In this document: piece after piece, positions 43,593 through 53,678 of the stretch
Layout of the letters: the number at the start of each line of letters is the position of its first letter
Position numbering within the stretch: the stretch's first letter is position 1
Assembly: GCA_030220185.1 (NCBI GenBank)
Contig: JASPKZ010004200.1
Coordinates: forward strand, 1-64,000
Direction of reading: 5' to 3'
Length of the DNA: 64,000 bases
From: Diploptera punctata
Lineage: Eukaryota; Arthropoda; Insecta; Blattodea; Blaberidae
Position numbers and translations under genes: made by a program
The notes under the pieces: model-generated
Database searches by the model: none
What the model saw: only the letters and a program-made list of their open reading frames with translations
What the model was told of the DNA's origin: nothing

Positions 43593-43940
43593 TTATTTTA
43601 TATAGGAAGGACAAACAGGAATTTTAACATCAGATTCAAAGAACATTTTCGAGACTTCATTCACGCAGAAGGTAAATCAAGCTATGCAAAACACGTTATC
43701 CATGAAGGACATCGCATGTTAAATATTGAAAACACCCTAACAGTAATACACAGAGAAAATAATCCAGCGAAGATCAACGTACTCGAAGAGATGGAAATCA
43801 TGAAAGCAGCTCACGACGACAGCCTGATAAACGAAAATGAACCCAATACATGTAACCCCCTCTACCAGATCTTCAGTGAAACACCAGTTTTGAATCCTGC
43901 CGATGATGGGACAAGTCCCGAAAGCGCTACAGTTAAATGA
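43593..43940 (+). pseudogene. PLE GIY-YIG endonuclease domain, right copy (smaller)
   Basis: It starts at FYIGRTNRNFNIRFKEHF and continues, 1 to 3 residues different from the left copy (for example AAHDDS versus AAHNDS), to the same stop. The GVY half of the motif is lost at the truncation point. Upstream codons in this frame (43515-43592) are antisense of the left copy and not genuine. Confidence 0.8.
43896..43933 (+). ncRNA. Hammerhead-ribozyme-like motif, PLE family 2, right copy
   Basis: Identical to the left-copy motif. Stem I is CUG (43897-43899) with CAG (43930-43932). The GGGAC/GUCCC stem replaces GGAAG/CUUCC of family 1 and GGAAC/GUUCC of family 3, a set of compensatory changes. Confidence 0.6.
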
Positions 43941-44054
43941 TAATTAAGTTGAGGAGACGGACCTTTCAGGTGAATATTCTATAATTTTATATTAATTTGA
44001 ATAAACCTCAACGGAACACATCATGAATCTTGTAAAAGTTGATTATTAAGTCTG

Positions 44055-44776
44055 TAAGAATGTTTTTATTTTTTATGGTTTGTATTTTCACTCACACATT
44101 TAATTAATGTATTACTATTATTGAGAATCGGTTTTATTTTTTAGTGTAATTATTTATATAATTTCATACAGAAATATCGGAACAACTAGATGAATCATTT
44201 AAAATGTTGTCTCTTTTCCTATCCTCTTTCTTACTTATTTATGTGCTCAATTCACTACCGCTCTTCCATATGTACATTCGAATTTCACACACTAATTAAT
44301 TTATATAATCTGAATGAAATTAGTTCTTTACTCAAACAATTACTGCCCTAAGCACTACAACTTAGAATGCTATCCAGGGGTACAGTGTTGAGAGATTCTT
44401 CTACCGTCACTCATTCCACCATTTTTGGGTACTACATACCATATAGTATATTATTCAACAGTTTGTATGTTGAAGCAAAGCAAAATGGAGTCAAGAGACT
44501 TCATTCTTATTATACAATGTTGTAGGTAAAACTTTTACCCTAAAAAAAAATAATCCAGCTATAACAACAATAATAATAATAATATACACTTCTTACGTGA
44601 CCTCTATAAATATAGGAGCTTCATCTCATCTTATTCCTCGACCCAACCCTGAGTTGGACTCGAGTAGAGGAATTTTTTTTTATATTTTTTCAACTAAATA
44701 CAAAAACACATTTAATTTATTTAGGCGTAGCACGCACGACAGGTATTAGATAGGCCTAACAATATATTATTGATTT
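44055..44776. other. No gene; Helitron-3'-end-like sequence near 44690-44757
   Basis: 44692-44757 resembles the 3' part of the Helitron at 50517-51054 ('caactaaata', 'tttaatttatttaggcgtag', 'ggtattag') but lacks a clean CTRR terminus. The rest is A/T-rich and featureless. Confidence 0.4.
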
Positions 44777-45745
44777 CATCATCATCATCATCATCATAAT
44801 CATCATCATCTGCATTCATGGATTAGGTCTGTCGACCCGTTCCGACTTCAACCCATCTCTTTCTAGGTCTGCCCACATCTCGGGTGCCTTTAGGTTTGTA
44901 TTTTGTTATTTGTTTTGGATATCTATCTTCATTCATTCTGTCTATGTGTTGCTTCCATTTTTGTCTATATGTATCTATTTTATCAGTTATTGCAAATATT
45001 TCAAGTTCGTGTCTTTTTTCTTTGAGATTGATGGAAAAATTATAGAACAAGTGTCAGATTTCTCTTACTTAGGAAGTGTATTTGCAGAGTATAAGAGTGA
45101 CATTGATTCAAAATTACAAAAATATAATAAAATGAATGGGGTAATACGAAGACATTTTGGTAAACAGATGAGGACAGAGACAAAACTAAGATTACATAAC
45201 GTCACATCAAAAGCTGCTCTAAAATACGGAAGTGAAATTTGGATTTTAAATAAAAGAAAACTCTCATAAACTTCAAGTAAGCCAAATGCGCTTCTTACGA
45301 TCATTGTTAGGAGTTAATAGACTGGATCACCAAAGGAACACTACTATCAGAGGAAAACTTGGAGTAGCAAGTTTAAATGAAGATATCCAAAAATACCAAC
45401 AAGAATGGAAAAATCATCTGAGAAGAATGGCAAGAAATAGACTTCCAAAATTGGCATTCCAATATACCCCAACTGGACATAGGGACCAAGGAAGACCAAA
45501 ACATCGGTGGAAAGATCAAGACCATCTTCGCTAGGTTTACCGTACAGGCCACATGGCCTAAAACGAATTTGTTCATGATGATGATGATGTGTCTTATTTC
45601 TGTGTTCTTGATTCTGTCTTCCTTAGAGCACCCTTTAACAGATCTCAAAAATTTCATTTCTGCCGCCGTTATCCTACTTAGATCTTGTTTTTTATGTATC
45701 CAGGCTTCTGAACCATAGAGCAGTACCGGTACTGCCAACGTTTTG
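44777..45745 (-). mobile_element. LINE C-terminal fragment, family B, interrupted by another LINE
   Basis: Minus-strand coding: AVPVLLYGSEAWIHKK, AAEMKFLRSVKGCSKEDRI, NTEIRH (45745-45590). After the insertion comes ELEIFAITDKIDTYRQKW, HIDRMNEDRYPKQI, KPKGTRDVGRPRKRW (45008-44823), with a (GAT)n 3' tail at 44778-44810. The interruption is 45016-45588, with 'gtgtctt' duplicated at 45009-45015 and 45589-45595. Confidence 0.9.
45016..45588 (+). mobile_element. 5'-truncated LINE inserted into the minus-strand LINE
   Basis: Plus-strand coding in two frames: EQVSDFSYLGSVFAEYKSD through ALKYGSEIWILNKRK (45037-45267), then MRFLRSLLGVNRLDH, YQQEWKNHLRRM and GHRDQGRPKHRWKDQ (45286-45534). A stop, short 3' UTR and (GAT)n tail follow. 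It is flanked by a 7-bp target duplication, the expected product of target-primed insertion. Confidence 0.9.
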
Positions 45746-45749
45746 TATA

Positions 45750-47625
45750 TAAATTAATTGGTTTATCTTAGATCCTATTTAATACGGTAGTAACATCGAA
45801 TCATATGGCCTGCAAACAAATTCACATAACGACAGAGCCCCTTCCAAAAAAAAATTGGAAACGACTGTTCTACACACTCACTTCGATTTATCTTTTAAAT
45901 GCAACTAACTTACCTAGTATTTTAGCGAATTTTACACACAATGTGTTCAGTTCATTGGTTGTGAAACAAGATATTGTGTTCGTTTTTATGGCAATCCCGG
46001 TCTTCCTGAAATAAAATAACGCGAAATTGTAATTATTTTCATATCGAAACAAATTTTGAAATATTATTCATGCTGTAACCACGTAACCGTTATGCTATTG
46101 TTGAACCGCGTAGTATATTTGATAGAGACGACTGAGAGATCTTTCGCAGTATTTTTTTTTTGAAAGAAAGTATTTAAGAGCTGTATATGTAGTTCAGTTT
46201 GAAACAAGTTTATAGTAATGTAGGTAACAAGAAGATTATTGATTTATCTATTATGAATTTTACAAGTAATTTATTAAGAATTTTACGATTTACGCGAAAT
46301 AAGAATAAAATGTTGTCACTTTTGTCGGTTCATATCGAAGAATTTTAGGCGAATAGAAAAGAAACTTGTTATGGAGGAGGAATATAATATTTTCTACCCG
46401 GAGGTTACATCAGCGCCCCTAGCGTTAAACAAACTTAACGAGTATTTTATCTTTAGGATTTGCTGGATTATTTTCTTATATTAACCGAAGCAATTAAATG
46501 AACGGTACCCACGGTGTCGGACGAAAAATATATCATTATCAGTTGTCTAATTTCTTCGATTTAATTAATTTATACTTTATCTATCGAAAGTTAAATTATT
46601 TTAGCTATATATCCGACATTTTGTACGGTTCATAGTTTAAAATTGGATTAGTTTGATGTTTAGAGAACTACAAATAAGACCTCGCCTCCCATAAACACCA
46701 TAACATATAATATACAAGGAGCCGTCTTGAAAATGGCTAATAATTGACAGACATGGAAATCTTTTACTTTACTGTTCGTATATAACACGGTGAACAAATT
46801 GTTCAAAATAACTTGTTTATGCAAATAAATATCACATTTCTTCTTTAATTCTTACCCTTACTTTGGCACTGTATCCAATAAGATACAGTGGTTTCATTTG
46901 TTTAATATTCTTAACAAATAGTGAATCAGTAAAAAAATATTTAAATTTGTAAAAATATATATATAAAACAATATACACAAAATAAATTATGTTTAGGCAT
47001 GATTTGTTTTCACTCCAATTCGACGCATTTAAAGAAGCTGGCATGAGAAATTTAATTCCACCAATTAAGAGATAACCTTTCCCTTTTTAGGTACTACTTT
47101 TAGGTTTCCTATGCCACCCGGACATGAACTGTCGGTAGAGAATGTTTAAACTTTGAAACATACACATATTCAATCCGGGGCCACTTTAGAGACAGCACTA
47201 GACTCGCCTTTCAATCACACATTTATACTGAACAAGCCGAATATGACAGTGAATTATGATGGCCAGATAGTGTTTTAATACTAAAATTGTCGAATTTGTC
47301 TTACATGTGAGGAAAGATGTCGCGATCGTGGATCGAATACGGGCGAATTCCATGTAAAATTAAATACATAATACATGGATTTTTGTTTTGTTCCAAAAGT
47401 GGAGTATGGATTATTATAAAGATTTTGAAAGAGCTAACATTCCAAAATATTGTAGAATACGAAAAAAACAACATACGTAACAAAGAACTGTTATATATTT
47501 TCATTAAAAATCCTACACCACGCAGAAGCGTGGGTTGTTACATTAGTTACACCCAAATCCCTACTCGGGACGTACAGGAGCAAACTTCTACTACTATATT
47601 TACATGGAAATAACTCAATGGAATG
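45750..47625. other. No recognisable feature
   Basis: About 1.9 kb of A/T-rich sequence. I found no transposon ends, SINE boxes, long ORFs or plausible exon with both splice sites. Confidence 0.5.
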
Positions 47626-47629
47626 TGTT

Positions 47630-47770
47630 ATAGGTCTATTACACTAGGTAACAGACCGTGTCGTGCACTTCTCGCATCCAAGAATACTAAAGTAAGAATA
47701 TACCAAACGACCCGTGTTGGCTTATGGCTACGAAACCTGGCCTTGAAAAGTGCTAAATACCATAGGTATT
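47630..47770 (+). mobile_element. Small LINE relic
   Basis: 'gtaagaatataccaaacgac' to 'tatggctacgaaacctggcc' encodes a decayed version of the LINE segment VRIYKT...TYGSETW. Its borders are not defined. Confidence 0.5.
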
Positions 47771-48630
47771 TGTTTTCGAAAGGAAAATATTTGGGAAAAT
47801 TTTCGAGCCAGCAGAAGTTGGATAACTAGAACAAATAATGAATTGAATAAAATAATAAAAATATACATTCTTAATTTCATAAGAGTACAAAGATTAATTC
47901 TTTTGCCCATGTATGCAGAATGCGTGATAAAAGACTTCTATTGTAAAAAAAAACACATTTCCAGTGAAACCTACATACTTCTACTATTTCATTCATAAAC
48001 GGAGTAGATAATCCTGGTTTTGCAATATGGAATCCTTCTGTGTTTTTCTCTGTTTATTGTGTCGAGTGAATGGTATTTTTTGGCAACTTTTGTATAGCGT
48101 GGAGAACTGTTTCAGTGTACAATCAGGTAGGCCTACTTGGGTTCTTATATTTCCTTTTTATCACAATTTACATTTGAAAAAATGTTTTCTTACTGTTTTC
48201 AATTATATCCCACTTACGAAAATTATTATTTTCTAAATTAAGAGACAATAATATGTAGTTTTACATAAAAAGACGGAAATGGCAATATATAATGAATGAG
48301 GAAGGCAAATGAGGAACAGCTCATTCCCCAGCAGTGACATGATTGCAGGATTATTCATTTGGTCAACGACTACTGTTGTTAGGGTGAGAAAAAGTGCCAG
48401 TTAATACACCAGATTAGTTTAGCGCTCATTTGTTTGTTGGCGGGTTTTAGTGATAAGTTGGCTGCACTGTCTGAGCAATAACAAATACATATTTTACATT
48501 GAAAATATGTTAACTTTAGGTTACTTTGAGCTCAACTTCTCACTTCATTTTAAGGCATTTATCACATTTCCTAAAATAAGATCAACATATTTATTTCTCT
48601 CAGGTAATTATTCACACACTGCAATTAATG
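47771..48630. other. No recognisable feature
   Basis: A/T-rich sequence with short chance ORFs only. Confidence 0.5.
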
Positions 48631-48639
48631 TTTTTAGTG

Positions 48640-48880
48640 TATAATGCTATTGTGTTATTATTTAATTGTAATATTATTATTGTGTTTTCTTTATGTAATT
48701 GTAATGTTTTTGCTGTTTTTGTTGTTTATTTTTCTTTACGCTAGTACCAATTATTACTTTATTGTAACGGACTGTCAACAGCACGTACGGCTTACTGCCC
48801 GTGCGACCCATATTTGTAAATAATATTGTAAATATCTTACCTTTTGTCTAATAAAGTCCTACTACTACTACTAAATAAAT
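48640..48880 (+). mobile_element. Retroelement 3' UTR with poly(A) signal and (CTA)n tail
   Basis: The U-rich stretch ends 'accttttgtctaataaagt' with an AATAAA signal, then cctactactactacta. It looks like the 3' end of a LINE whose body was lost by 5' truncation. Confidence 0.55.
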
Positions 48881-49049
48881 TGTGTGTTTTTACGTTTTCT
48901 ATTTCAATTTATTTCGGTGAATCTAGGAACAATAATTACAAATAGGAATGAGATGCACAAAGAAATTAAACATAGGCTCAATTCTGCTATTATGCATTAC
49001 AGGGACTGTTATGGTCCCAACTCCTTTTAAAAATCGTTAAACTGAAAAT

Positions 49050-49490
49050 ATATAAAACACTTATATTGTATGGATGCTAAATATGGACTCTTACTTTAAG
49101 GGAGGAAAGAAGATTACGAGTATTTGAGAATAAAGTTCTTAGAAAAAAAATTGGGATAAAGGAGATGAACAGACACGTCAATGGAGAAAACTACATAATA
49201 GTGAGCTACATGGTCTTTATGGGAAACCATATATAATAACTGTTAAGTCTTGTAGGCAGGACATGTGGCCGATTGGGGAATTAAAGATGTGCAAAGAAGC
49301 TTCTTATAGGAAAACCAGAAGGAAAACGCCCAGTTGGTAGACCAAGAATGAGGTGGGAGAATAACATTATCAATGATTTGAGAGAAAAGATTATTCAGAG
49401 GATAATTGGAAAACCTTTGCTCAGGATAGGGGTGTATGGAGAGTTTAACGTACGCGCGGGCATGAACCCACGGGTTCGATAGAGCCAATG
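49050..49490 (+). mobile_element. LINE 3'-end relic, family A
   Basis: LYGC and TLREERRLRVFENKVLR-like coding is followed by GKPEGKRPVGRPRMRWENN and a decayed RAYVRAGMNPR end. The tail 'caatgagtgagtgac' is a short (AGTG)n. Confidence 0.85.
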
Positions 49491-49611
49491 AGTGAGTGAC
49501 ATAGAATCTCCTTTGTTTTAATTAATAGTTAATTTTTGTTGCTCAACGCAGAGATAAATTAAAAAGGACATGATATGATATTTAAATTACACCACATTTG
49601 AAATGTATATC

Positions 49612-49940
49612 CTTCCATAGTAATTCTGCCCGAGGGCACGTCTTTCACTGCAATCATATCATTTTCATGCTATGATTTGCAACTTTACTAGGGAATTATA
49701 GGTGTGGTAGCTTCCCGTTTCTTTTCACACCGGTGAAGGATGATGATAATGATATAGATGATGATGATGGCCGGATGATTTTCGGGGGCCTTTGGGCCCT
49801 AAGCATCCTGACATTTGTCTGACAGATGAGGAAAAACCGCGAAAAAAACCTCACCCAGAAGCCTGGCCGATCGGGAATCGATCCGGGCCCACTGCGTGAC
49901 AAGGGAGCACGCTACCTCGAGACCACAGTGGTGGACTGAA
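49612..49940 (-). mobile_element. tRNA-derived SINE, family 2, intact-length copy
   Basis: The head is at 49940-49870 in minus orientation ('gtggtctcgaggtagcgtgc', box B 'ggatcgattcccg'). An internal GAT tract (49738-49772) and conserved 3' part end 'gtgccctcgggcagaatta'. Confidence 0.85.
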
Positions 49941-50029
49941 ATGTATATAATAGTCTTAATCCGCAGCGTATTCAAGGCTCAACCTAAAAATATCCAAATA
50001 TTAAACGAAAATAATGCAGTGTGTATAAG

Positions 50030-50515
50030 AACAGAAAGTGCGTCACGCAGAAACTGCGAAAACTAAGAAAATTCTCCAGGAAATCAAATTAATGTTCCCA
50101 TTTTGTTAAAACTCAACTTTGATGTCAGCTTATCTAAAAGTGTCAGACTGTAATGAAAACAAATCATGCATTACCGCAAGTGATTACATTTATTCCCTAC
50201 TTATTGTATATTTTTGTATGATTTGACACTAATTTAAATAATATCTACCAATTCGTTATTCCACTACTTTATTTCAAATATTAAATGAATTAAACTAATG
50301 TTTCTTATAGGATACATTTAAAATTTAAGAGTTAATTAAGTTATATCTTATATATTGCAACTAGCCGAATATCGTGGTTACTAGAGTGCATTTTTAATGT
50401 CTTGTTTCAGGTAAATCTGCACTTCTAATTGCCGGATTTCTCTGACTTTGGATTACATCTTCCTTGGTTTATTTAAGAAACATATACCTAGTTTAGTAGA
50501 TTGAAATATAGCCAC
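50030..50515 (+). repeat. Dispersed repeat, family alpha
   Basis: 'aaagtgcgtcacgcagaaac' at the start and 'tgtttcaggtaaatctgcac' further on match 9375-10490. Confidence 0.6.
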
Positions 50516-50516
50516 A

Positions 50517-51054
50517 TCATTTATGTATAAAAATGAGTGTATGTCCGTTTGTCCTTTATGGACTAAAAAACTACTTGATTGATTTAAATGGATTTTTTTT
50601 TCATAATTTAGGGACCTTTTCTGGGACAATTAACGTATGTAACATATTACCCTACGTACTATAGGGCTGGAGCTAAAAAAATAAAAGGCATAGATACACT
50701 AAAAAAAAGTAGCTTTCTGGACGCTTAAACGCCTTACGCTTCCTAAACCATAACGAATACATCAAATTGATGTACACAGAATTGAATATCTAAATATATT
50801 CTACAAAAAAGTCCGCGTCAGGATATGTCTATCTTCTACAGATAAATCACAATAACAATTTGTGTTTTTCAGCTCATTGATGCCAAGAAAATCGGGATAA
50901 GTAGAGTTCGAGGCAACGCCAAGTAATCTGCACGGAGTATCTAAAAATAATTACGATATAAATTTATAATTATTTTTCTTTTTACTTATTCAACTAAATA
51001 TATAAACATATTTATTTTATTTACGCGTAGCAGCAAACGCCGGGTATTAGCTGG
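50517..51054 (+). mobile_element. Non-autonomous Helitron
   Basis: It begins TC (50517-50518) after A and ends CTGG (51051-51054, a CTRR end) before T, the A|T target of Helitrons. The 5' text ('tgtataaaaatgag', 'cctttatggactaaaaaact') and the 3' text with a small GCGT/ACGC hairpin just before 'gggtattagctgg' are typical of insect Helitrons. It has no RepHel coding. Confidence 0.75.
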
Positions 51055-51261
51055 TTATATTTAATTTACGCACTACCGCTTGAAAATTAATACGCTGATG
51101 TTTACATTTTTTCTAAATGGCGTAAATTCACTTAATGTACAATTGATAATTTTATATGCATGTATCTCTCCGTGATTACTCGTATATGTGGATGTGAGAT
51201 CGGCAGCCGGTTGGTAGGGTATGTTTTAGGTATAGTTATGTTAATATATCCATCTATCCAT

Positions 51262-51665
51262 AGTAATTCTGCCCGAAGGCAAGTCCTTCACTGCAATCAT
51301 AGCATTTTCATGCTATGCTTGCAGCTTTACTAGGGAATTGTAGGTGTGGTAGCTTCCCGTTGCTTTCCACACCGGTGAAGGATGATGATGATGATGATGA
51401 TGATAATGATAAGGGTGATGATGATTGTGATAATGATAAGGGTGATGGTGATGATGATGATGATACGGGTGATGGTGGTGATGATGATGATGGCCATATG
51501 ATTTCGGGGACCGTTTGAGCCTTAAAGTTTTCCTGACATTTGACTTACAGGTGTGGAAAAACCCCGATAAAAACCTCACCCAGAAAAACTGCCCCGACCG
51601 GGGATCTAACCCGGGCCCGCTGCGTGACAAGGCAGCACGCTACCTCCATATCACAGCGGTGGACT
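51262..51665 (-). mobile_element. tRNA-derived SINE, family 2, with expanded internal GAT tract
   Basis: Same head and 3' end as 49612-49940. The internal microsatellite (51379-51492) is expanded to over 110 bp with (GATGATG), (AAGGGTGATG) and (TGG) interruptions. Confidence 0.85.
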
Positions 51666-51712
51666 TGTTAATATATAGGCCTGTATATATAATTTTTTTG
51701 TAAATTACTTGT

Positions 51713-51965
51713 CTGTGCCGGTTGATTAGAAGTTACTATACTCGCCTCTGGTTCACATGTTCCGGCTGCGATCGGTGCAGTTTTTCAGGGCGTTAAAATG
51801 CTGAATGTGGCTTCCTTCCCAAGGGATGATTTACGGCATATAAAAAATCTTAAGCCTATAATAAGGCACACATGGTAAATTTTTGTTCGCCCTTTTCACG
51901 CCAGATTGGAATTTCGGTGCTAATGACGTGACTTGTTCATGAACGTCGTTAAATAAGTCACTGCA
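51713..51965 (+). mobile_element. tRNA-derived SINE, family 6
   Basis: The head 'ggttgattagaagttactat' and a decayed box B ('ggttcacatg') are followed by a body ending 'gaacgtcgttaaataagtc', a 3' sentence common to insect SINEs. Confidence 0.5.
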
Positions 51966-52234
51966 ACTTACATATTTGCGTCTCCATTCGGAAATTAAAG
52001 TATAAGTACTGATTTATAGCCAAATGTTTGTCTTGGTTCTCTGTTGCTAAGGGTTGTTACAACACTGTACTGAGTGTCGCAGTTAGAAACATATGAAGGC
52101 GTATTACACATTATCAACAGTAATCTAACAAGAGGACAGGGGTGCAGAAATACCTGAATTTGTAACGTGTTCTTTAGTCCGAAGGAGAGGATCCTGTCCG
52201 CTATCCAAAATATTAAGTTAGTCACTAATATATC

Positions 52235-53345
52235 ATGGAGAGACACCCTGTAAGTTGGACAATATCTATTGTAATACCAATATTTAAAAAAGGAGACAAG
52301 AAAAACTGTGAAAATTACAGAGGCATCAGCTTACTAAATACTGGATACAACATTTACGCCAATATAATTAAGAACAAGTTATACAAACATCTTAACAGCC
52401 TCCTCAGCGAAGAAAAGAATGGCTTCCGTAAAGGTCGATCCTGCTGTGATGATTACTTCTCCATGAAATTATTAATAGAAAAACACAGGGAGTTCAATGT
52501 AGAAACACATTTAGCTTTTGTGGACTTCAAAAAAGCCTTCGACAAAATCAATAGGAATAAACTGTTGGAAATTTTAGCTGACAACAATCTACCACAACAG
52601 CATATTTTAAATTGATATATCTATAAAACAAATTTGATTTCAGTCCGAGTCAATAATGCACAAACATAATGGACCGAAATTAATAGGGGCCTAAGACAAG
52701 GATGTGGCCTCTCGCCCTAGCTCTTTATCATATACATGGATAGAATACTCCAAGATTGGCGACAGATGAGACACGGTTCTATCCAAATTAATAGAAACCT
52801 AAAAATAGACTCCCTGCTTTTTGCAGATGATTTGGTGTTAATAGCTCCAACAGAAACAGATTTACTGTATTCTATACACAGTTTTAATATACTTACAAAA
52901 AGGTACAATATGGAAATCAATACAAAGAAAACTAAAGTGATGGCTTTTTGTGGGAAATACCCTATACCTAGCAAAATTGTTTTGGATGATGACATTTTAG
53001 AACGAGTTTAATTTAATTATTTGGGTTATAATTTAACATTTCAAGATGAAGCTGATATACCAAAGAAAATCACAAATTTCACAACAACAACGGGGATAAT
53101 TAACAGTATAATGAAACCATCTTTAGTACAGAACAACACAAGATTACGGCTTTAAAAGGTTCTCGCAACACCAGTAATAAGATATGGCAGTGAAGCATGG
53201 ACATACGAGGAAGAGATGAAAGCCGAATAACAGCAGATGAGATGCGATTTATGCGCCCTACAGCAGGCTACACAAAGTGGGACCATAAAAGAAATGATGA
53301 TTTGTTGTTTCACTTGAAACCTAAAAGTTAACTAAAACAATTTCA
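52235..53345 (+). pseudogene. LINE reverse transcriptase, 5'-truncated
   Basis: The first stretch (52235-52615) has IPIFKKGDKKNCENYRGISL, EEKNGFRKGRSCCDDYF and motif A LAFVDFKKAFDKI. After a stop come NRGLRQGCGLSP and, in 52736-53011, motif C LLFADDLVLIA followed by MEINTKKTKVMAF. Further decayed text reads NYLGYNLTF, TPVIRYGSEAWTYEE and RRTAGYTKWDHKRNDD-like. Stops at 52615, 52720 and 53011 kill the ORF. Coding similarity stops near 53300-53345, where the inverted repeat of the hAT region begins, so the LINE tail was probably lost in that rearrangement. Confidence 0.85.
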
Positions 53346-53678
53346 CCACTTATTTTTTATATATAATATTTTGAGGGCATTATTCTTCATTAAGGTCTAT
53401 TGAATTAATTAATTTAATTGTTTATATGATTTTTTGTGAGATTTTCATATTTTGTTGACTTCCTTGTATCGACATAATACTTCTCCGTGTATCGACGTTA
53501 CACCAAGAACAGTATCGGTCTGGCATGTATGCAGTACACGCGATTCTCAAAAGATGTCTCGCCCGTACACAAAATTGTTATAAGCACAGATCTTTTCACT
53601 GATTCAGATTATGTTGGTTTTATCTTATTGTTGCAGGCCTATTATCTCCTCTACTATTCAGTTTTCTACTAGAGCATG

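Larger units (their letters stand above)
43076..44041. mobile_element. Second head-to-head PLE dimer (5'-truncated copies)
   Basis: The minus-oriented copy spans 43081-43592 and the plus-oriented copy about 43593-43992, reverse complements over the shared ~400 bp. The 12-bp target duplication 'attattaagtct' is at 43064-43075 and 44042-44053. Only the right arm has an extra 3' tail (43995-44041). Both copies keep just the GIY-YIG end of the protein. Confidence 0.85.

Noticed and set aside
51313..51630. His-rich and Asp-rich ORFs
   Set aside because: They are translations of the GAT microsatellite inside SINE family 2.
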